Shown here: one piece after another, positions 5,353-6,950 of the stretch
Layout: every line of letters starts with the position of its first letter
Position numbering within the stretch: position 1 is the first letter of the stretch
NCBI GenBank assembly: GCA_030635565.1
Contig: DAOVYP010000121.1
Span: 1-6,950, forward strand
DNA length: 6,950 nt
Origin: Spirochaeta sp.
GTDB taxonomy: Bacteria; Spirochaetota; Spirochaetia; DSM-2461
Direction of reading: 5' to 3'
The notes under the pieces: generated by a model
Database searches by the model: none
The model's input: the letters and a program-made list of their open reading frames with translations, nothing else
What the model was told of the DNA's origin: nothing
Made by a program: the position numbers and the translations under genes

Positions 5353-6950
5353 ATGGCTAAATTCCCCCACGTCGATGTCAAGACGCCATATACCCGATTT
5401 CAAGGTGGGCTGGATACAGAATCCCCCGCTCTAGATATCTCTCCCGGGGCCTTCATCGTTGCCACGAACTACATGTGTGATACCGAAGGGGGAGCTACAC
5501 GGATAGATGGATATGAGCGTTTCAGCGGACAGCCCGCGCCTTCCGACGGGACATATTATTATTGCCCCTGCGACTTCACAAGTGGGGGCCCAAGCGTTGG
5601 CGATACGGTCACCGGTGCCGACAGTGGAGAAACAGCGGAAGTTATCGTTGTTGGCTCAGACTATATCGATGTGACGAAGCTATCCGGTGATTTTAACGAT
5701 GATGAGGTCTACAACGTCGGCGGAAGCCCAAAAGGCACATTCACTGCAGGACAACCGGAAAAGGGCGAGACCACCGCGGCACTTCACGCAACGGCAATGA
5801 ATTTGGCAGCTGATGTCTACAGGGCCGATATCGCAGCGCCAACAGGTAGTGGCGCCGGTCGCGGTATTACCATGCTGAACGGGACTGTTTATTGTTTCCG
5901 GGACAATGCGGGAGCTACCGCAGGGCTGATATACAAGCAAACTGCAGCCGGATGGTCCGCGGTCACCCCGGGCAATGAGATCAGCTTCGATACCGGCGTT
6001 GCCGAGATCAGCGATGGAGATACTGTTACTCAGGTTACAAGCGGGGCTTCGGCTGTTGCTAATAGGGTTGTCCTTGAATCGGGCACCTGGGCCGGCGGGG
6101 ATGCAGCGGGGCGTCTTATCCTCGGGACGATTACAGGAACCTTTGACGCAACCAATGCCCTACAGGTGGCAGCCGCGACCAAAGCCACCTCAACCAGCCT
6201 GGCAACCGCGATAACCATTTCACCTGGCGGCAGATATGAGCTCGTTGTCTTCAATTTCACCGGCTCCACTGCCACCAGGAGAATCTACGGGTGCGACGGT
6301 GTAAATAGGGGTTTTGAGTTTGACGGGACCCACTATGTGCCGATCGATACCGGCATGACCACCGATACGCCATTGCACGTAATGGCATTCAAGCAGCAAC
6401 TGTTTTTCTCTTTCCTGGGATCGTCTCAAAACTCCGGGCCCGGGACGCCATATGTTTGGTCCGCCCTTCTTGGTGCGACGGAAATAGCGGTTGGTGATAA
6501 TATCACAGGATACCTTGTGGACTCAGAGACCCTGTTGATTTGCTCTCGCAATACCACCCATCAGCTATCCGGCGACAATCAGGCGACTTTCTTTCTGGAT
6601 CCGGTTGATGATGAGATCGGTGCTGTGCCATACACTTTGCAAATCCTGGCAAAGCCTCATTGCCTTGACGATCGTGGCTTGATCCAGATCTCAAGAACGG
6701 CGCAATTCGGCAACTTCAATCTCGGTACCAAAAGCCGGAGGATTCAGAGGCGCATAGATGCGATGAGGAAAGTCGCTGTTGCATCTTCCGTCTATCGATC
6801 GACGAACCAATATCGTTTGTATGGAAGTGACGGAACCGGGATCTGTGTCACTCTAGGAACTGGAAGACGTGGAATTGAGTACTATTTCTCTCAGTTCATC
6901 TATCCGGATAATGTGGCATGCGCAGTATCAGGAGAAGATTCAACCGGTAA
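5353..6950 (+). CDS. Large tail protein, nozzle/beta-propeller-like (partial, 3' end missing)
   Basis: The frame runs from ATG 5353 through 532 codons without a stop to the right edge, so the protein is longer. It starts three bases after the adaptor stop with no clear ribosome binding site, which suggests coupled translation. The N-terminus (TRFQGGLDTESPALDISPGA, then NYMCDTEGGATRIDGYERF and PAPSD) matches a recurrent tail protein opening, 'f.GGld....p..i.pG....NfE....GgyrRi.GYerfdGrp.Ps'. Two copies of a glycine/threonine-rich beta unit lie at residues 83-132 and 222-270. From 300 on the pattern is propeller-like: RIYGCDGVNRGFEFDGTHYV, LHVMAFKQQLFFSFLGSSQN, LLICSRNTTHQLSG. Residues 459-506 (TKSRRIQRRIDAMRKVAVAS, then YRSTNQYRLYGSDGTGI) carry the conserved 'KNqYRlf.sDGtgl' segment. 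With the adaptor upstream, a nozzle or tail-tube role in a short-tailed phage is likely but inferred. Confidence 0.78.
   Translation, partial: MAKFPHVDVKTPYTRFQGGLDTESPALDISPGAFIVATNYMCDTEGGATRIDGYERFSGQPAPSDGTYYYCPCDFTSGGPSVGDTVTGADSGETAEVIVVGSDYIDVTKLSGDFNDDEVYNVGGSPKGTFTAGQPEKGETTAALHATAMNLAADVYRADIAAPTGSGAGRGITMLNGTVYCFRDNAGATAGLIYKQTAAGWSAVTPGNEISFDTGVAEISDGDTVTQVTSGASAVANRVVLESGTWAGGDAAGRLILGTITGTFDATNALQVAAATKATSTSLATAITISPGGRYELVVFNFTGSTATRRIYGCDGVNRGFEFDGTHYVPIDTGMTTDTPLHVMAFKQQLFFSFLGSSQNSGPGTPYVWSALLGATEIAVGDNITGYLVDSETLLICSRNTTHQLSGDNQATFFLDPVDDEIGAVPYTLQILAKPHCLDDRGLIQISRTAQFGNFNLGTKSRRIQRRIDAMRKVAVASSVYRSTNQYRLYGSDGTGICVTLGTGRRGIEYYFSQFIYPDNVACAVSGEDSTG
5599..5748 (+). repeat. 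Beta-unit copy 1 in the tail protein
   Basis: Residues 83-132 start GDTVTGADSGETAEVIVVGS and end KGTFTA. The pattern is a GDTVT start, an SG turn, a central strand, then a GTF close. It matches the unit at 6016-6162 and resembles small beta modules repeated in phage tail and fibre proteins. Confidence 0.6.
6016..6162 (+). repeat. Beta-unit copy 2 in the tail protein
   Basis: Residues 222-270 start GDTVTQVTSGASAVANRVVL and continue with SGTWAGGDAAGRLILG and TGTFDATNAL. The copy shares the GDTVT opening, SG turn and GTF close with the unit at 5599-5748, about 90 residues upstream. The two have diverged in between, so the duplication is old or was acquired as separate modules. Confidence 0.6.

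Noticed and set aside
1..6950. CRISPR arrays, tRNA genes, insertion sequences or attachment sites.
   Set aside because: No regularly spaced repeats, tRNA-like cloverleaves, transposase frames or flanking direct repeats were seen. The only mobile element supported is the intron with its endonuclease.

Overview
This window is part of the virion-structure module of a tailed double-stranded DNA phage or a prophage of one. All genes are on the + strand and tightly packed. The order is major capsid, small virion proteins, adaptor, then a large tail protein. The capsid protein resembles the N4-gp56 major capsid family. The adaptor and the large last protein resemble the SU10-type short-tail adaptor and nozzle-like proteins, which suggests a podovirus-like particle. 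Base composition is fairly balanced and most genes have Shine-Dalgarno-type sites, so the host is bacterial, but nothing here names it. All homology statements rest on recognised sequence patterns, not on a search.

Layout: 1-186 is the 5' exon of the major capsid gene, open at the left edge. 187-907 is a group I intron carrying a single-motif LAGLIDADG homing endonuclease gene (283-804). 908-1517 is the 3' capsid exon. A short stem-loop (1556-1575) precedes a pectate-lyase-like beta-helix protein (1620-2591) and a 71-residue hypothetical (2598-2813). The gap at 2814-2911 can fold into a three-way junction whose second hairpin loop is fully complementary to sequence just upstream of the next ribosome binding site. 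Then come a lysine-tailed hypothetical (2912-3412), a beta-rich putative virion protein (3417-3902), a UUCG-capped hairpin (3926-3947), a coiled-coil protein (3975-4637), the adaptor (4645-5349) and a large tail protein (5353 to past the right edge).

How the parts work together: intron removal is needed to make full-length capsid protein, because the unspliced frame stops at a TAG at 203-205, 17 bases into the intron. The splice sites were placed from group I rules and the reading frame together. Joining 186 to 908 gives the junction peptide GTNV-IYANGS, with a U at the end of the 5' exon and a G at the end of the intron. Helices P2, P3, P7, P8, P9, P9.1 and P9.2 can all be drawn. The end of the endonuclease frame runs through several of those catalytic-core helices, so the same bases code for protein and ribozyme.

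The two most interesting observations are the capsid-gene intron with this dual coding, and the 2819-2890 structured leader, which I do not recognise as a known RNA family.
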